Source of the DNA: CAZGDV01 sp964524995
GTDB lineage: Bacteria; Chloroflexota; Dehalococcoidia; SZUA-161
Direction of reading: 5' to 3'
Assembly: GCA_964524995.1 (NCBI GenBank)
Contig: CAZGDV010000003.1
Coordinates: 1-64,000, forward strand
Length of the DNA: 64,000 bases
A program made the position numbers and the translations under genes. Under the pieces are notes generated by a model that worked only from the letters and a program-made list of their open reading frames with translations, did no database searches and was not told where the DNA came from. This document shows positions 17,779 to 26,019 of this stretch, one piece after another (position 1 is the first letter of the stretch; every line of letters begins with the position of its first letter).

Positions 17779-17808
17779 TTGACACAAAGAGATTGCCAAC
17801 TCTATAAT
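17779..17808 (+). promoter_or_regulatory. Consensus sigma-70 promoter of the cytochrome/ferredoxin/cytochrome b operon
   Basis: A perfect TTGACA (17779-17784) and a perfect TATAAT (17803-17808) are separated by 18 bases, reading toward the multiheme gene at 17998. It is the best match to the housekeeping consensus in the window and implies strong or constitutive expression. It leaves a leader of about 180 bases. Confidence 0.85.
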
Positions 17809-17997
17809 GTGCCGGTGGGGGTATCGGGGGATCGGCGACGGGAAGGGCGATGCCGCCACCGATAGGCTGGGGGGGTACGGTAGGAGTCGGTGGCTCCTCG
17901 GTTGGGTGAGTTGGAGTACACGTAATGCCCCAGGGCGTTCGACCGTGGCGGTTGTGTCAGGGCCGAGCGGCATATCCTTTGGGAGGTTTGAGCTGAG
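17809..17997 (+). other. Long G-rich 5' leader of the cytochrome operon
   Basis: About 180 transcribed bases precede the first codon. They are rich in G runs and contain small inverted repeats (GGAG..CTCC near 17881-17899, GCCCCAGGGC near 17927). I compared it by eye with c-di-GMP and cobalamin riboswitch consensus sequences and saw no match. GGGAGG lies about 11 bases before the ATG at 17998. Confidence 0.4.
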
Positions 17998-18198
17998 ATG
18001 AAGCGAGTGCTGTGGTTACTGCTTTCGGTTCTGGTGGTGTCCGTCTTCGGGGCAGTAGGTTGCAGCGAAGTCACCCCGGACTCCACAGTCTCCGTGGTGA
18101 ACCAGTGCCTGCAGTGCCATACAGACGAAGCCACTCTGCAGGAGCTGGCCGTCGAGGAGGAAGATCCAGAGGCCGAGGCCTCCTCAGGCGAGGGCTGA
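17998..18198 (+). CDS. N-terminal part of a multiheme cytochrome lipoprotein, ended by an in-frame TGA
   Basis: A 66-residue ORF with a lipoprotein signal (lipobox AVGC, Cys22) and one heme motif CLQCH at residues 37-41, then an acidic tail rich in Glu and Ser. It stops at a TGA (18196-18198). The same frame continues without shift into the following ORF, which carries ten more heme motifs but no signal peptide. I therefore read this piece as the exported N terminus of an 11-heme lipoprotein. The stop lies in a Gly-rich linker (GEG, stop, GGA), so a single GGA-to-TGA change could explain it. Nonsense mutation, readthrough or sequencing error are all possible. Confidence 0.6.
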   Translation: MKRVLWLLLSVLVVSVFGAVGCSEVTPDSTVSVVNQCLQCHTDEATLQELAVEEEDPEAEASSGEG

Positions 18199-18207
18199 GG
18201 GGGAGCA

Positions 18208-19305
18208 GTGTCTCAGTTGGAGGCATGGGAGAAGGTCCTCGTCGACAACGAGGACGGCCAATTTGGGAATAGCACTCACGGCATTGTCGGCTGCATGATC
18301 TGTCATGAGGGAGACAGCTCCTCTCCCGATATGGCCACAGCCCACACCGGTCTGCTGGCAGATCCTTCGTCGGCAGATGCCTGCAGTACTTGTCACGCTG
18401 AGATTGAGGCCCACGACGAGTCGAGCCTGCACAGCACTCTCAGCGGCTTCGAGACAGTCATCGAGTCGAGGGGTGGTGACTTGAGCGAGGGCTCGCTGCT
18501 TGTAGAGGCAATGGGCAATCACTGCGAGTCGTGCCACACGACCTGCGGCCAATGCCATGTAAGCAGGCCGGATTCAGCGGACGGCGGGTTCTTGGACGGT
18601 CACGAGTTCGAGGGAACTCCGTCCATGACGAATAACTGTACCGCATGCCACGGTTCACGTGTCGGAGACGAGTACCTGGGCCAGAACTCAGGGGTGAAGG
18701 CAGATGTGCACAGAAGGAAGGGTATGCAGTGCTACACTTGCCACAGTGTTGAGTTGCACGGCTCAGGCGAACTCGAGGCGGACAGATACCACAATAGTGA
18801 GTCCATCAGCTGTGAGGATTGCCATTCCGACGTGATCGGGACCAACGCGACGAATACTTACCATCAGATCCACTACAACATACTGTCTTGCCAGGTCTGC
18901 CATTCTGTGGAGTACAAGAATTGCTACAACTGTCATGTGGAGCAGAGTGAGGAAGGGACCTGCTACTACGTTACCGATCCGTCCGTGATGGGATTCGAGG
19001 TCGGGCTGAACCCCATACAGTCTGTCGACAGGCCCTATGAATACGTTGTACTGCGCCATGTTCCGGTCAGCCCGGCGACTTTCGCCAGCTATGGCGATAA
19101 TTTGCTGCCCGATTTCGACGCAACTCCAACCTGGAAGTACGCTACACCACACAACATCCAGCTGAACACTCCGCAGAACGACGGCTGCAACTACTGCCAT
19201 GGACAGGAGCAGATATTCCTCATGCCGGATGACGTAGCGGCCGATGAACTGGAGGCCAACGAGGACGTGATTGTCCGGCAAGTCCCAGGGGTCCCGTCCG
19301 AATAG
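18208..19305 (+). CDS. Multiheme cytochrome c, ten CXXCH motifs, separated from its signal by TGA
   Basis: This ORF of 365 residues contains ten CXXCH motifs (CMICH, CSTCH, CESCH, CGQCH, CTACH, CYTCH, CEDCH, CQVCH, CYNCH, CNYCH), many with additional His residues able to act as distal ligands. It lacks an export signal, although heme c is attached outside the membrane, so it should be one polypeptide with the 17998-18198 piece in the same frame. The GTG at 18208 with GGGGGAG before it could reinitiate translation but would give a cytoplasmic product. Encoded just upstream of a Tat-exported ferredoxin and a cytochrome b, it is the likely electron acceptor of that membrane module. Confidence 0.8.
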   Translation: MSQLEAWEKVLVDNEDGQFGNSTHGIVGCMICHEGDSSSPDMATAHTGLLADPSSADACSTCHAEIEAHDESSLHSTLSGFETVIESRGGDLSEGSLLVEAMGNHCESCHTTCGQCHVSRPDSADGGFLDGHEFEGTPSMTNNCTACHGSRVGDEYLGQNSGVKADVHRRKGMQCYTCHSVELHGSGELEADRYHNSESISCEDCHSDVIGTNATNTYHQIHYNILSCQVCHSVEYKNCYNCHVEQSEEGTCYYVTDPSVMGFEVGLNPIQSVDRPYEYVVLRHVPVSPATFASYGDNLLPDFDATPTWKYATPHNIQLNTPQNDGCNYCHGQEQIFLMPDDVAADELEANEDVIVRQVPGVPSE

Positions 19306-19345
19306 TCCTCACACTAAGCCAAGATCAGGGTGCAAGGAGCACGCA

Positions 19346-20221
19346 ATGGAGATCAGCCGAAGGAGCTTTCTCAAGGCCTCAGGAGGTCTGGCCGGCCTGG
19401 CCGTGTGCCAGCCACTGGTAACGAAGACCGCTCAAGCAGCCACCGACGCTGACAGTGCATCACACAAGGCCATGCTGATTGACGTGACCAAGTGCGTGGG
19501 ATGCTGGTACTGCTACGCAGCGTGCAAGAAGCAGAATGGCTATCCAGAGGTGAACAGGCCGACTCCCGATGATCCTCCCGACCTGGCCCACAATGTGTGG
19601 ACCACTTTGCACATCAGCGAAAAGGACGGAGTGCAGCGATTCAGGAAGCAGGCCTGTATGCACTGCACGGATGCCGCGTGCGTACGCGTCTGCCCTACCG
19701 GAGCTCTCAGCTACAATGAACTGGGCTTCGTGCAGTACGACAAGGAGAAATGCTCCGGGTGCGGCTATTGCACGCAGTACTGCCCGTTCGAGATACCGCG
19801 ACTGGACGAAGAAGCGATATCCAACGACCGGATAGACAAGTGCACCTTCTGCTTCAGTCGCGTAACGGCCGGCGGACAGACAGCCTGTTCCGCTGCATGC
19901 CCGACCGGCGCGATCAAGTTCGGCAACCGGGGTGAGCTTCTCGAAGAAGGCAAGGCGAGAGTTACAGAGTTGCAGAAAGACAACGCCAAAGCGAGCCTGT
20001 ACGGCGACAGTGATGTGTTGGGTGGCCTGCACGTCATGTATGTTCTCGACGATGCTGCGGAGTCCTACGGCCTCCCGGCTGACCCAACCCTTCCCGCACC
20101 AGCTGTCGTCCACGAGGTGATACAGTGGGTTGGGATCGGAGCGTTCTTCGCTATGGTTGGGGGATTCAGCCTCAACTACCTGGTAGCTAGGGCCAGGATT
20201 GCCAGAGAGGAGAAGAAGTGA
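19346..20221 (+). CDS. Tat-exported four-cluster ferredoxin subunit with C-terminal membrane anchor
   Basis: Iron-sulfur subunit of the FdnH/HybA/PhsB type. The Tat motif SRRSFLK is at residues 4-10. Four Cys clusters follow in the usual order: CVGCWYCYAAC, CMHCTDAACVRVC, CSGCGYCTQYC, and CTFCFSRV...CSAAC, together binding four [4Fe-4S] centres. A single C-terminal hydrophobic helix (near 260-285) anchors it beside cytochrome b. AAGGAG upstream and the Tat signal fix the start at 19346 rather than 75 bases earlier inside the cytochrome gene. It would carry electrons between the membrane cytochrome b and the multiheme lipoprotein. No molybdopterin catalytic subunit is encoded with it. Confidence 0.9.
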   Translation: MEISRRSFLKASGGLAGLAVCQPLVTKTAQAATDADSASHKAMLIDVTKCVGCWYCYAACKKQNGYPEVNRPTPDDPPDLAHNVWTTLHISEKDGVQRFRKQACMHCTDAACVRVCPTGALSYNELGFVQYDKEKCSGCGYCTQYCPFEIPRLDEEAISNDRIDKCTFCFSRVTAGGQTACSAACPTGAIKFGNRGELLEEGKARVTELQKDNAKASLYGDSDVLGGLHVMYVLDDAAESYGLPADPTLPAPAVVHEVIQWVGIGAFFAMVGGFSLNYLVARARIAREEKK

Positions 20222-20871
20222 TGGAGCCGCGTATCGTTGAGCGGTTTAAGAAGCGCACCGTCGTATTCCACTGGGTGCATACACTGGCCTTCCTGATGCT
20301 GATCATCACAGGTCTCATATTGTTCGTGCCGTGGTTTGGCGAGGGAGCCGCTGGTGGCGCGACCAGGATCATCCATCGCGTCTTCGCGGTCGTCTTCGTT
20401 GTTGCGCCGCTCTTCTACCTGCCACTCAACCTGAAGCAGAGTATACATTTCTTCAAGGAGTCGTTCCTGCTAGGCAAGGGGGATCTGGGTTGGATGATGG
20501 CAGCACCGGACTATTACTTCGGCGGTCCCGAGGAAAAGATGCCTCCGCAAGGCCATTCCAATACCGGCCAGAAGATGTGGGGCCAGGTCTGTATCGGCAC
20601 CTTCATCGTCTTCCTCATCACCGGCATCATACTATGGTTCTTCCGTGGTGACGTCTCGCCGGGCGTATTCCAGTGGGCTATGGTGTTCCATTCCATTGCG
20701 TTCTTCGTAGCGTTCCTTATGCTCTTCGTCCACGTGTATCTCGGCGTCATTCACCCGCGAATGACCGAGTCGCTCAAATCCATGCTCGACGGCAAGGTCT
20801 CTGTGCACTACGCGAAGAGTCACTATGGCAAGTGGTACAGTGAGGTTGCCGAGGAGGGCGAGGAGCACTAG
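20221..20871 (+). CDS. Cytochrome b subunit (FdnI/cytochrome b561 superfamily)
   Basis: Four-helix diheme membrane cytochrome that exchanges electrons with the quinone pool. His residues in RTVVFHWVHTLAF, RIIHRVFAVVF and FHSIAFFVAFLMLFVHVYLG are positioned as heme b ligands as in the formate dehydrogenase gamma family. The ATG overlaps the preceding TGA (TGATG); a GTG one codon earlier is also possible. At about 216 residues it is full length. It is the last gene of the operon, followed by a strong terminator. Confidence 0.88.
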   Translation: MEPRIVERFKKRTVVFHWVHTLAFLMLIITGLILFVPWFGEGAAGGATRIIHRVFAVVFVVAPLFYLPLNLKQSIHFFKESFLLGKGDLGWMMAAPDYYFGGPEEKMPPQGHSNTGQKMWGQVCIGTFIVFLITGIILWFFRGDVSPGVFQWAMVFHSIAFFVAFLMLFVHVYLGVIHPRMTESLKSMLDGKVSVHYAKSHYGKWYSEVAEEGEEH

Positions 20872-20895
20872 TAACAAGCTCGTTTGTATGTCAAA

Positions 20896-20933
20896 GAGGC
20901 CGCGTCACCTCGGGTGACGCGGCCTCTTTCTTT
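20896..20933. terminator. Bidirectional rho-independent terminator
   Basis: A perfect 14-base-pair stem (GAGGCCGCGTCACC / GGTGACGCGGCCTC, loop TCG) is followed by TTTCTTTCT on the plus strand and by TTTG on the minus strand. It separates the plus-strand cytochrome b operon from the convergent minus-strand multiheme gene ending at 20949. Confidence 0.92.
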
Positions 20934-20948
20934 CTCAGAGCCTGCGGT

Positions 20949-23138
20949 CTAGGGTCCGTAGGGGCCAAAGTCCTGCCATGGCCTGTAAAACTCGAGATAC
21001 GTTGCCCAGCTGCTGCCGGTTGCATCGTAGCTGGGGTCGCTCTGGGTCGCGACTCCGTGACAAAGGGAACCGCTGCACATGGCGTCTGAAGAGCTGGTCT
21101 CAGTGCTGTTTCGCAGCACGGCACCCGTGCTGTTCGTCTTGGTTGCCCCGATCGACGTAACCATCGGGTATCCCCCTGCGCCTGTGTCCTCGATGACGTA
21201 GGAGAACCCGTAGCCGGTCCTTCCCGCAAGGCTGCCATCCCTGATCATAGCATCGTTGGGCCAACCAGCCTGGTATCCGGCGGCTCCGTGGACGTTGTGA
21301 CAGGAGGAGCAGGCCGTCATGGAATCGGTGGAACCCGGGGCCGCGCCGTTTGTGGTATCATCCCAGTCCGAGTCCCAAGTCTGCATGGTGTAGTTCATGA
21401 TATGGGAAACGTGCTCGTTGATGTCGGCGCCACTTCCCCAGGCGTAGGAGTAGTTCCGTGGTGGATTGGGGGCAGTCGCCTTGAAGTTCGTGGTTAACGA
21501 CGCCGGAGTATCATCCAGAACGCTGTTGGGATCATGACAGGAGTCGAAGCACAGCCTGAACCCGTTGTCCTTCATCGTCTGCGCGTTGTAGCTGAACGTG
21601 ATGCTGTAGTTGGATGGGATCATAAGGGGCACTTCGCCGCCGACGTAAGCCAGCCGGTACCCGGCGGCGTAGGCCACACCTGACTCGCTCGGCGAGTAGT
21701 ATGACGTCTGGAACTCGTATGTCCTCGGGATGCCATCGATGTGCGTCCCCGTCTCCGTATCGTGGCAGTCCTCGCACTCCACGGATGCGGATCTGCCGTG
21801 GCCGGCCGTCCAGAACAGGCTGACGTCCGGGGCCGATACGCCCGCGATGACCGCAGGGTCATCGTCGTGACAGCCGACGCACCACTGCTCCTTGCCCGCC
21901 TGCAAGGGGCTGCCGTACACACCGCTGGACCAGTTCGCCTTGGCCCCGATCGTCGGATCGTTCACCCCGTCGTAGGAGCCACCCGGGCTGTGACATGTGT
22001 CACAAGCTGCGGTGGTCGCAAGAGGCAGGCCATCGCTGAACAGCGAGTAGTTATCATCGTCATGGCAATCGGTGCAGTCTAATGGCGTGGATGGGCCCTT
22101 GCTGTTCGCAGTCGTGTGAGTGGCGTGGCTCCCAGATGTGCCGTGGCATGCAGCACAATCGCCGCCTCCCGCCCCCCCGTGGCCTACCCCCTCACCCGTG
22201 GGCTGATGGCATTGCGTACACACTTTCCGATTCTTGGCCGAAAGCAGGCGGCTGTCATAGGCACCACCCGCAGCCGCCATCGGATCGGGCAGACTCACCG
22301 AGCCGCTGTACGCCCCCATCGTCGCACTCGTGCCGTGCGCTACATGGCAGCGCAGACACCCACCGGAGATCTGCGTGTTGTGTCGGTAGCTGAATACCGC
22401 GTCACCCGAATGAATATGCCCTTGCCCGGCCCCAGCTCCATACCTCGTGTGACACTGCGAACACCACTCGTCCAGGTTGTACGGGGTGTAGGTCACATCA
22501 CGGTAGTACTGTGTCGTGCCGTTACCGGTGTTGTAGGTTATCTCATATGTCGGCGTGCCCGTCTCGTCCGATACGTCCACGGCCGTGGTATTGCCCTCAT
22601 CCGCCATACCGTCGGGATTTCCCCTGAGTATTCGGTAGTTGCCGTTGCCATGCGGATTGTGACAGTCACCGCAGGCCAGGTCCACTGCTATGCCGTAGTC
22701 AGGGGTTGCGTTCACCGGACCGCTGCCCCAAATCGTGCCCGACGTGATCCCGTCGGCGGTGTGGGCCGAGGTGACCAGCCTGCTCGTGATGTTGCCATTG
22801 ACATCGACATCCATAACGGCGTAATCGAAGCCGCCGCCCCGGAGCCCGGAGCCCGACGTCCCGTATGTGCTGCCGTCGAGCTCTCCGTTGACGACGTCGG
22901 TCTCGGCACCTGTGCCGTCGTGACAGCTGAAGCAAAACTGGTCCTGAGTGGGGCCTACGGTGAGGAGTTTGGGGGCCTGGCCGGTGTGAGCCCTGTGACA
23001 GCCCGCGCATGAGTCCGCCCCCGTCTGGAAGTTGTCCTTGTCATGCAGGTCGTTGTCAGCAAGCGCTGGAGTCGCTGCTATCAGCATCGCCAGGACGATG
23101 ACAGCGACCAGGGCATATCTAAGCAAGGGGATCAACAT
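20949..23138 (-). CDS. Large multiheme cytochrome c: OmcS-like hexaheme core plus second heme module
   Basis: Secreted cytochrome of 729 residues. A Sec signal ends PALADN. The first half repeats the six-heme core found in four other genes here: CAGCHRAH, CFSCHDG, CGDCHNPHGNGNYR, WCSQCHTRY, CLRCHVAHGT and VCTQCH. The second half is another module (CAACHGTSGSH, CTDCH, CDTCHSPGG, CVGCHDD, CEDCHDT, CSSCHNVHG) also present in the genes at 23262 and 54742. There are 12 standard CXXCH motifs plus CFDSCH (CX3CH) and CSGSLCH (CX4CH). The ATG at 23138 follows a short leader with a perfect inverted repeat. An outer-surface or filament role is inferred. Confidence 0.88.
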   Translation of the reverse strand: MLIPLLRYALVAVIVLAMLIAATPALADNDLHDKDNFQTGADSCAGCHRAHTGQAPKLLTVGPTQDQFCFSCHDGTGAETDVVNGELDGSTYGTSGSGLRGGGFDYAVMDVDVNGNITSRLVTSAHTADGITSGTIWGSGPVNATPDYGIAVDLACGDCHNPHGNGNYRILRGNPDGMADEGNTTAVDVSDETGTPTYEITYNTGNGTTQYYRDVTYTPYNLDEWCSQCHTRYGAGAGQGHIHSGDAVFSYRHNTQISGGCLRCHVAHGTSATMGAYSGSVSLPDPMAAAGGAYDSRLLSAKNRKVCTQCHQPTGEGVGHGGAGGGDCAACHGTSGSHATHTTANSKGPSTPLDCTDCHDDDNYSLFSDGLPLATTAACDTCHSPGGSYDGVNDPTIGAKANWSSGVYGSPLQAGKEQWCVGCHDDDPAVIAGVSAPDVSLFWTAGHGRSASVECEDCHDTETGTHIDGIPRTYEFQTSYYSPSESGVAYAAGYRLAYVGGEVPLMIPSNYSITFSYNAQTMKDNGFRLCFDSCHDPNSVLDDTPASLTTNFKATAPNPPRNYSYAWGSGADINEHVSHIMNYTMQTWDSDWDDTTNGAAPGSTDSMTACSSCHNVHGAAGYQAGWPNDAMIRDGSLAGRTGYGFSYVIEDTGAGGYPMVTSIGATKTNSTGAVLRNSTETSSSDAMCSGSLCHGVATQSDPSYDATGSSWATYLEFYRPWQDFGPYGP

Positions 23139-23157
23139 GTCATACTATCCCAACCTA

Positions 23158-23178
23158 TACACTAAACGCTGTAGTGTA
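23158..23178. promoter_or_regulatory. Perfect inverted repeat upstream of the 12-heme cytochrome gene
   Basis: TACACTA-N7-TAGTGTA lies 20-40 bases before the ATG at 23138. A TTGATC box sits about 10 bases further upstream on the minus strand. It has the size and dyad symmetry of a dimeric regulator site, or it could form a 7-base-pair hairpin in the leader. Confidence 0.45.
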
Positions 23179-23261
23179 CGTCGATCAAGGGCAGGACTGC
23201 GCCTTTCCGCTGGGTAGTGGCCGCATTCAGCAGGGCGATGAGCAAATGGAGACCTATGCGC

Positions 23262-25850
23262 CTATTCTGCGAGTTCGAGCTTCACGGCGTCGGCACAGAT
23301 TCGGCCATCGGTCTCATCGCTGAGGGTCACGTACCCCGATGTGCCAGCCGAGAAAGGGTAGGTGCCAAGGAGGTTCCACTGTCCCCCGTTCACCTGCTGG
23401 TTCACGTCTATCGTAGTCTCACCACCGTCGTAGTGAATCGTGTAAGGAGCGTCGGTAGCCCTTCCTGTAGCCTGATGCCACCATGCATAGACATCATAGG
23501 CCCCCGATTGCGGCAGGTCAGGTGTCCAGGTGGCTGTGGCGCTGACGGTCGTATTGCCATCATGGCGATAGAAGTCACCATTGAAGGCGTTATCATTCTC
23601 GATATAGCTCCAGCCCGTGCCGGTGAACAGGGCATCGCGGTCGTCGACGATTGCTCGCGGCACATAGGGCCGGTAGTACTCGAAGGACGCCTGTCTGGGG
23701 TTGAACTCCTGGTCCAACTCCTCGAGATAGCTATGGCAGTTGAAGCACATCCCACCCACATTGTTGCCGCCGGGGCCGTACTGCCAGCCCATGCGGAAGA
23801 TCGCACCGTCGCTGGTCTCCCTGGTGGTGTCGAGAGAGGTCATTGTAGGGGGCGAGGTCTGGCCGTCCCAGATTACGTACGAGAAGGCGAAGCCGAGCCT
23901 GAAGTCGTCCTCGCGATCGTAGGTAAGGCTCCCGTCCCGGATCATCGGCTGGTTCGACGAGCCCAGCGTTCCGGCGACCCCGTGGACGTTGTGACAGGTG
24001 GAACAAGTGAACAGTGAGTCGTATCCTTGACCGAACGTATCTGTGCTGCTATCCCAGTCCGAGTCCCATGTGCGTGCACTTCCAGGGTGATGCGACATCT
24101 CGACCAGGTGATAGTAGTGCTCATTGGTCTGCGCCGGGTCGCCCTCCCCCCAACCATAGGACCACTTGAATGGCGGATTGGGCGGCCGCTCGCGCTTGAA
24201 GTACGTGTCGTAGTTGTCCTCCAGCATGAAAGTTGTGTAATGACAGCCCGAGTCGAAGCACAACCCGGCCCCGTACTTCTTGTATACCATGTCGTCGGCT
24301 ATCTCCGTATCCGAGGAGCCCACGAACGTGGTGCCCCAGCTCATCGGTATCATGAGGGGAACACTGCCGTAGACTGATCTCAGCCTGTACCCTGCCTGAT
24401 AGTCGACGCCGGTGCTCGAAGGCGTGTGCTGTGATATCTCCGTGAATGCGTACGTTCTGTCGTCTCCATCGATGTGCGTGCCGGTGGTCGTATCATGGCA
24501 GTCCTCACAGGCGAGTACGCCGGACCGGCCGTGGCCGCTCATCCAGAACAGGCTTACGTCGGGCGCGCTCACACCCGCGATCACCGCAGGCTCATCGTCG
24601 TGACAGCCCACGCACCACTGCTCCTTGCCCGTAGCCAACTGGCCGTCGTAGGCCCCGACATCCCATACGGACTTCGCTCCCAGGTAAGGATCATCCACAC
24701 CATCGTAGGTGCCGCCTGGACTGTGACACGCATCACAGACAGCCGTGCTGTCCAGGCTCTCCCCGTCCGCAAACAGAGGATACTGATCCGTGTCGTGGCA
24801 ATCCGCACAATCCAGGGGAGTCGCAGGGCCCCTGGTGTTGACTGTTGTATGGGTCGCGTGACTGCCCGAGGTGCCGTGGCATTCCGAGCAGTCGGCACCT
24901 GAGCTGTGGCCCACTACCTTGCCGTCCACGACATGGCACTCGGCACAGACCTTGCGACTGTTGACCGACAGCAACCGGCTGTCGGTCGTGCCCCCACCCG
25001 GCGTGCCGTCCGGAAGAGGCACCGTCCCACTGTGGGGCCCCATCGTCGCCGTTGTGCCATGCGCAACGTGGCATCGGAGGCAGCCACCGGTCAGGCTGCT
25101 GGTGTTGTGGCGGAACGTGTACACTGCGTCGCCGGACGGCGTCTGAATCTGGCCGGTGCCTGCATGATATCTCGAATGGCACTGGGAGCACCAATCGTCT
25201 AGGTTGTATGGCACGTACGATACATCGCGATAATACAGGCTGCTACCGTTGCCCGTGTTGTACGATATCTCATAGGTCGGGGTATCTAGTTCGTCCGGCA
25301 CGTCTACGGCTGTCGAGTTACCCTCGTCCAGCATACCGTCCGGGTTGCCACGGAGCACCCTGTAGTTACCGTTGCCGTGCGGGTTGTGGCAGTCGCCGCA
25401 TTCCAGCGTCAGCATGTTCCCGTAGTACGGTGTGCTGCTCGTCACGCCGCCGCCCCAGGCAGTCGAAATGGAGTTGTCGACGTTGTGGGAGGAGGTTACA
25501 TTGCCGACGGAAGGGGTGCCAGATAGCCCAGAGTCCATAACGGCGTACTGGAAACCGCCCCCGCGCAGACCGGCACCGAGCGCGCCGTAGGTCATCCCAT
25601 CCAACTCGCCGTTCATGACGTCGGTCTCGGCACCGCTGCCGTCATGGCACGTGTAGCAGAAGTTCGCCTGGCTGGGTCCCGAGAGGAGGAGACTGGCGGC
25701 CTGACCGGTGTGCGCCCTGTGGCACTTCGCGCAAGCGTCAGCCTCACCCACGAAGTTGTCCTTATCGTGCACGTCGTTATCAGCCAAGGCCGGAACGGCA
25801 GACACGACGAGAACGAGAAACGTGCAGAGGAAGACAAGTACTCTGGCCAA
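23262..25850 (-). CDS. Large multiheme cytochrome c with C-terminal golvesin-like domain
   Basis: About 862 residues from a TTG start; the frame stays open to 25952, but the signal peptide ARVLVFLCTFLVLVVSAVPALADN and a direct repeat upstream favour 25850. The order is six-heme core (CAKCHRAH, CYTCHDG, CGDCHNPHGNGNYR, WCSQCHSRY, CLRCHVAHGT, VCAECH), second heme module (CSECHGTSGSH to CSTCHNVHG), one more CFNCH, then about 120 residues resembling golvesin/Xly C-terminal domains (WSYIENDNAF, YDVYAWWH, VNQQVNGGQWNLLGTYPF, ICADAVKLEL). There are 13 CXXCH and one CFDSGCH (CX4CH). The last domain is of a type linked to cell-surface or polysaccharide binding. Confidence in the start is moderate. Confidence 0.85.
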   Translation of the reverse strand: MARVLVFLCTFLVLVVSAVPALADNDVHDKDNFVGEADACAKCHRAHTGQAASLLLSGPSQANFCYTCHDGSGAETDVMNGELDGMTYGALGAGLRGGGFQYAVMDSGLSGTPSVGNVTSSHNVDNSISTAWGGGVTSSTPYYGNMLTLECGDCHNPHGNGNYRVLRGNPDGMLDEGNSTAVDVPDELDTPTYEISYNTGNGSSLYYRDVSYVPYNLDDWCSQCHSRYHAGTGQIQTPSGDAVYTFRHNTSSLTGGCLRCHVAHGTTATMGPHSGTVPLPDGTPGGGTTDSRLLSVNSRKVCAECHVVDGKVVGHSSGADCSECHGTSGSHATHTTVNTRGPATPLDCADCHDTDQYPLFADGESLDSTAVCDACHSPGGTYDGVDDPYLGAKSVWDVGAYDGQLATGKEQWCVGCHDDEPAVIAGVSAPDVSLFWMSGHGRSGVLACEDCHDTTTGTHIDGDDRTYAFTEISQHTPSSTGVDYQAGYRLRSVYGSVPLMIPMSWGTTFVGSSDTEIADDMVYKKYGAGLCFDSGCHYTTFMLEDNYDTYFKRERPPNPPFKWSYGWGEGDPAQTNEHYYHLVEMSHHPGSARTWDSDWDSSTDTFGQGYDSLFTCSTCHNVHGVAGTLGSSNQPMIRDGSLTYDREDDFRLGFAFSYVIWDGQTSPPTMTSLDTTRETSDGAIFRMGWQYGPGGNNVGGMCFNCHSYLEELDQEFNPRQASFEYYRPYVPRAIVDDRDALFTGTGWSYIENDNAFNGDFYRHDGNTTVSATATWTPDLPQSGAYDVYAWWHQATGRATDAPYTIHYDGGETTIDVNQQVNGGQWNLLGTYPFSAGTSGYVTLSDETDGRICADAVKLELAE

Positions 25851-25884
25851 CGGATACCACCATGAACAGTGTCTAATCCTATAG

Positions 25885-25917
25885 GGTAAACGCGAGGCGG
25901 TCACTTGGCAAACGCGA
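25885..25917. promoter_or_regulatory. Direct repeat upstream of the golvesin-multiheme gene
   Basis: GGTAAACGCGA (25885-25895) and GGCAAACGCGA (25907-25917) are 22 bases apart, two helical turns, 35-67 bases upstream of the proposed TTG start. They may be a regulator binding site. Only weak promoter boxes (TTGCCA / TACCCT) overlap them. Confidence 0.35.
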
Positions 25918-26019
25918 CACTTCACTGAACCTACCGTTATTGAAGACGCCAAGGGAGTGAAGCGGACAACCGCTCCAGGGGATTGGATCGCAATGACTGA
26001 AGTGCGTCAAGGGGCTCGA

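Noticed and set aside
17809..17997. c-di-GMP or cobalamin riboswitch before the cytochrome operon
   Set aside because: The leader is long and G-rich but the conserved cores of these classes were not found by eye.
18196..18255. Selenocysteine insertion at the TGA of the multiheme lipoprotein
   Set aside because: The hairpin downstream begins 36 bases after TGA, whereas bacterial SECIS loops lie within about 15-40 bases at the apex and start near the codon; the residue would fall in a flexible Gly linker with no reason for Sec.
22116..23012. Long plus-strand ORF (298 residues)
   Set aside because: It is the mirror of the 12-heme cytochrome; repeated His/Cys codons on the other strand keep the opposite frame open. 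The same applies to 19460-20113 (minus), 31383-32666 (plus) and others.
25851..25952. N-terminal extension of the golvesin-multiheme protein
   Set aside because: It would put about 34 unrelated residues before the signal peptide, and the same DNA carries a phased direct repeat and promoter-like sequence, so it is probably non-coding.
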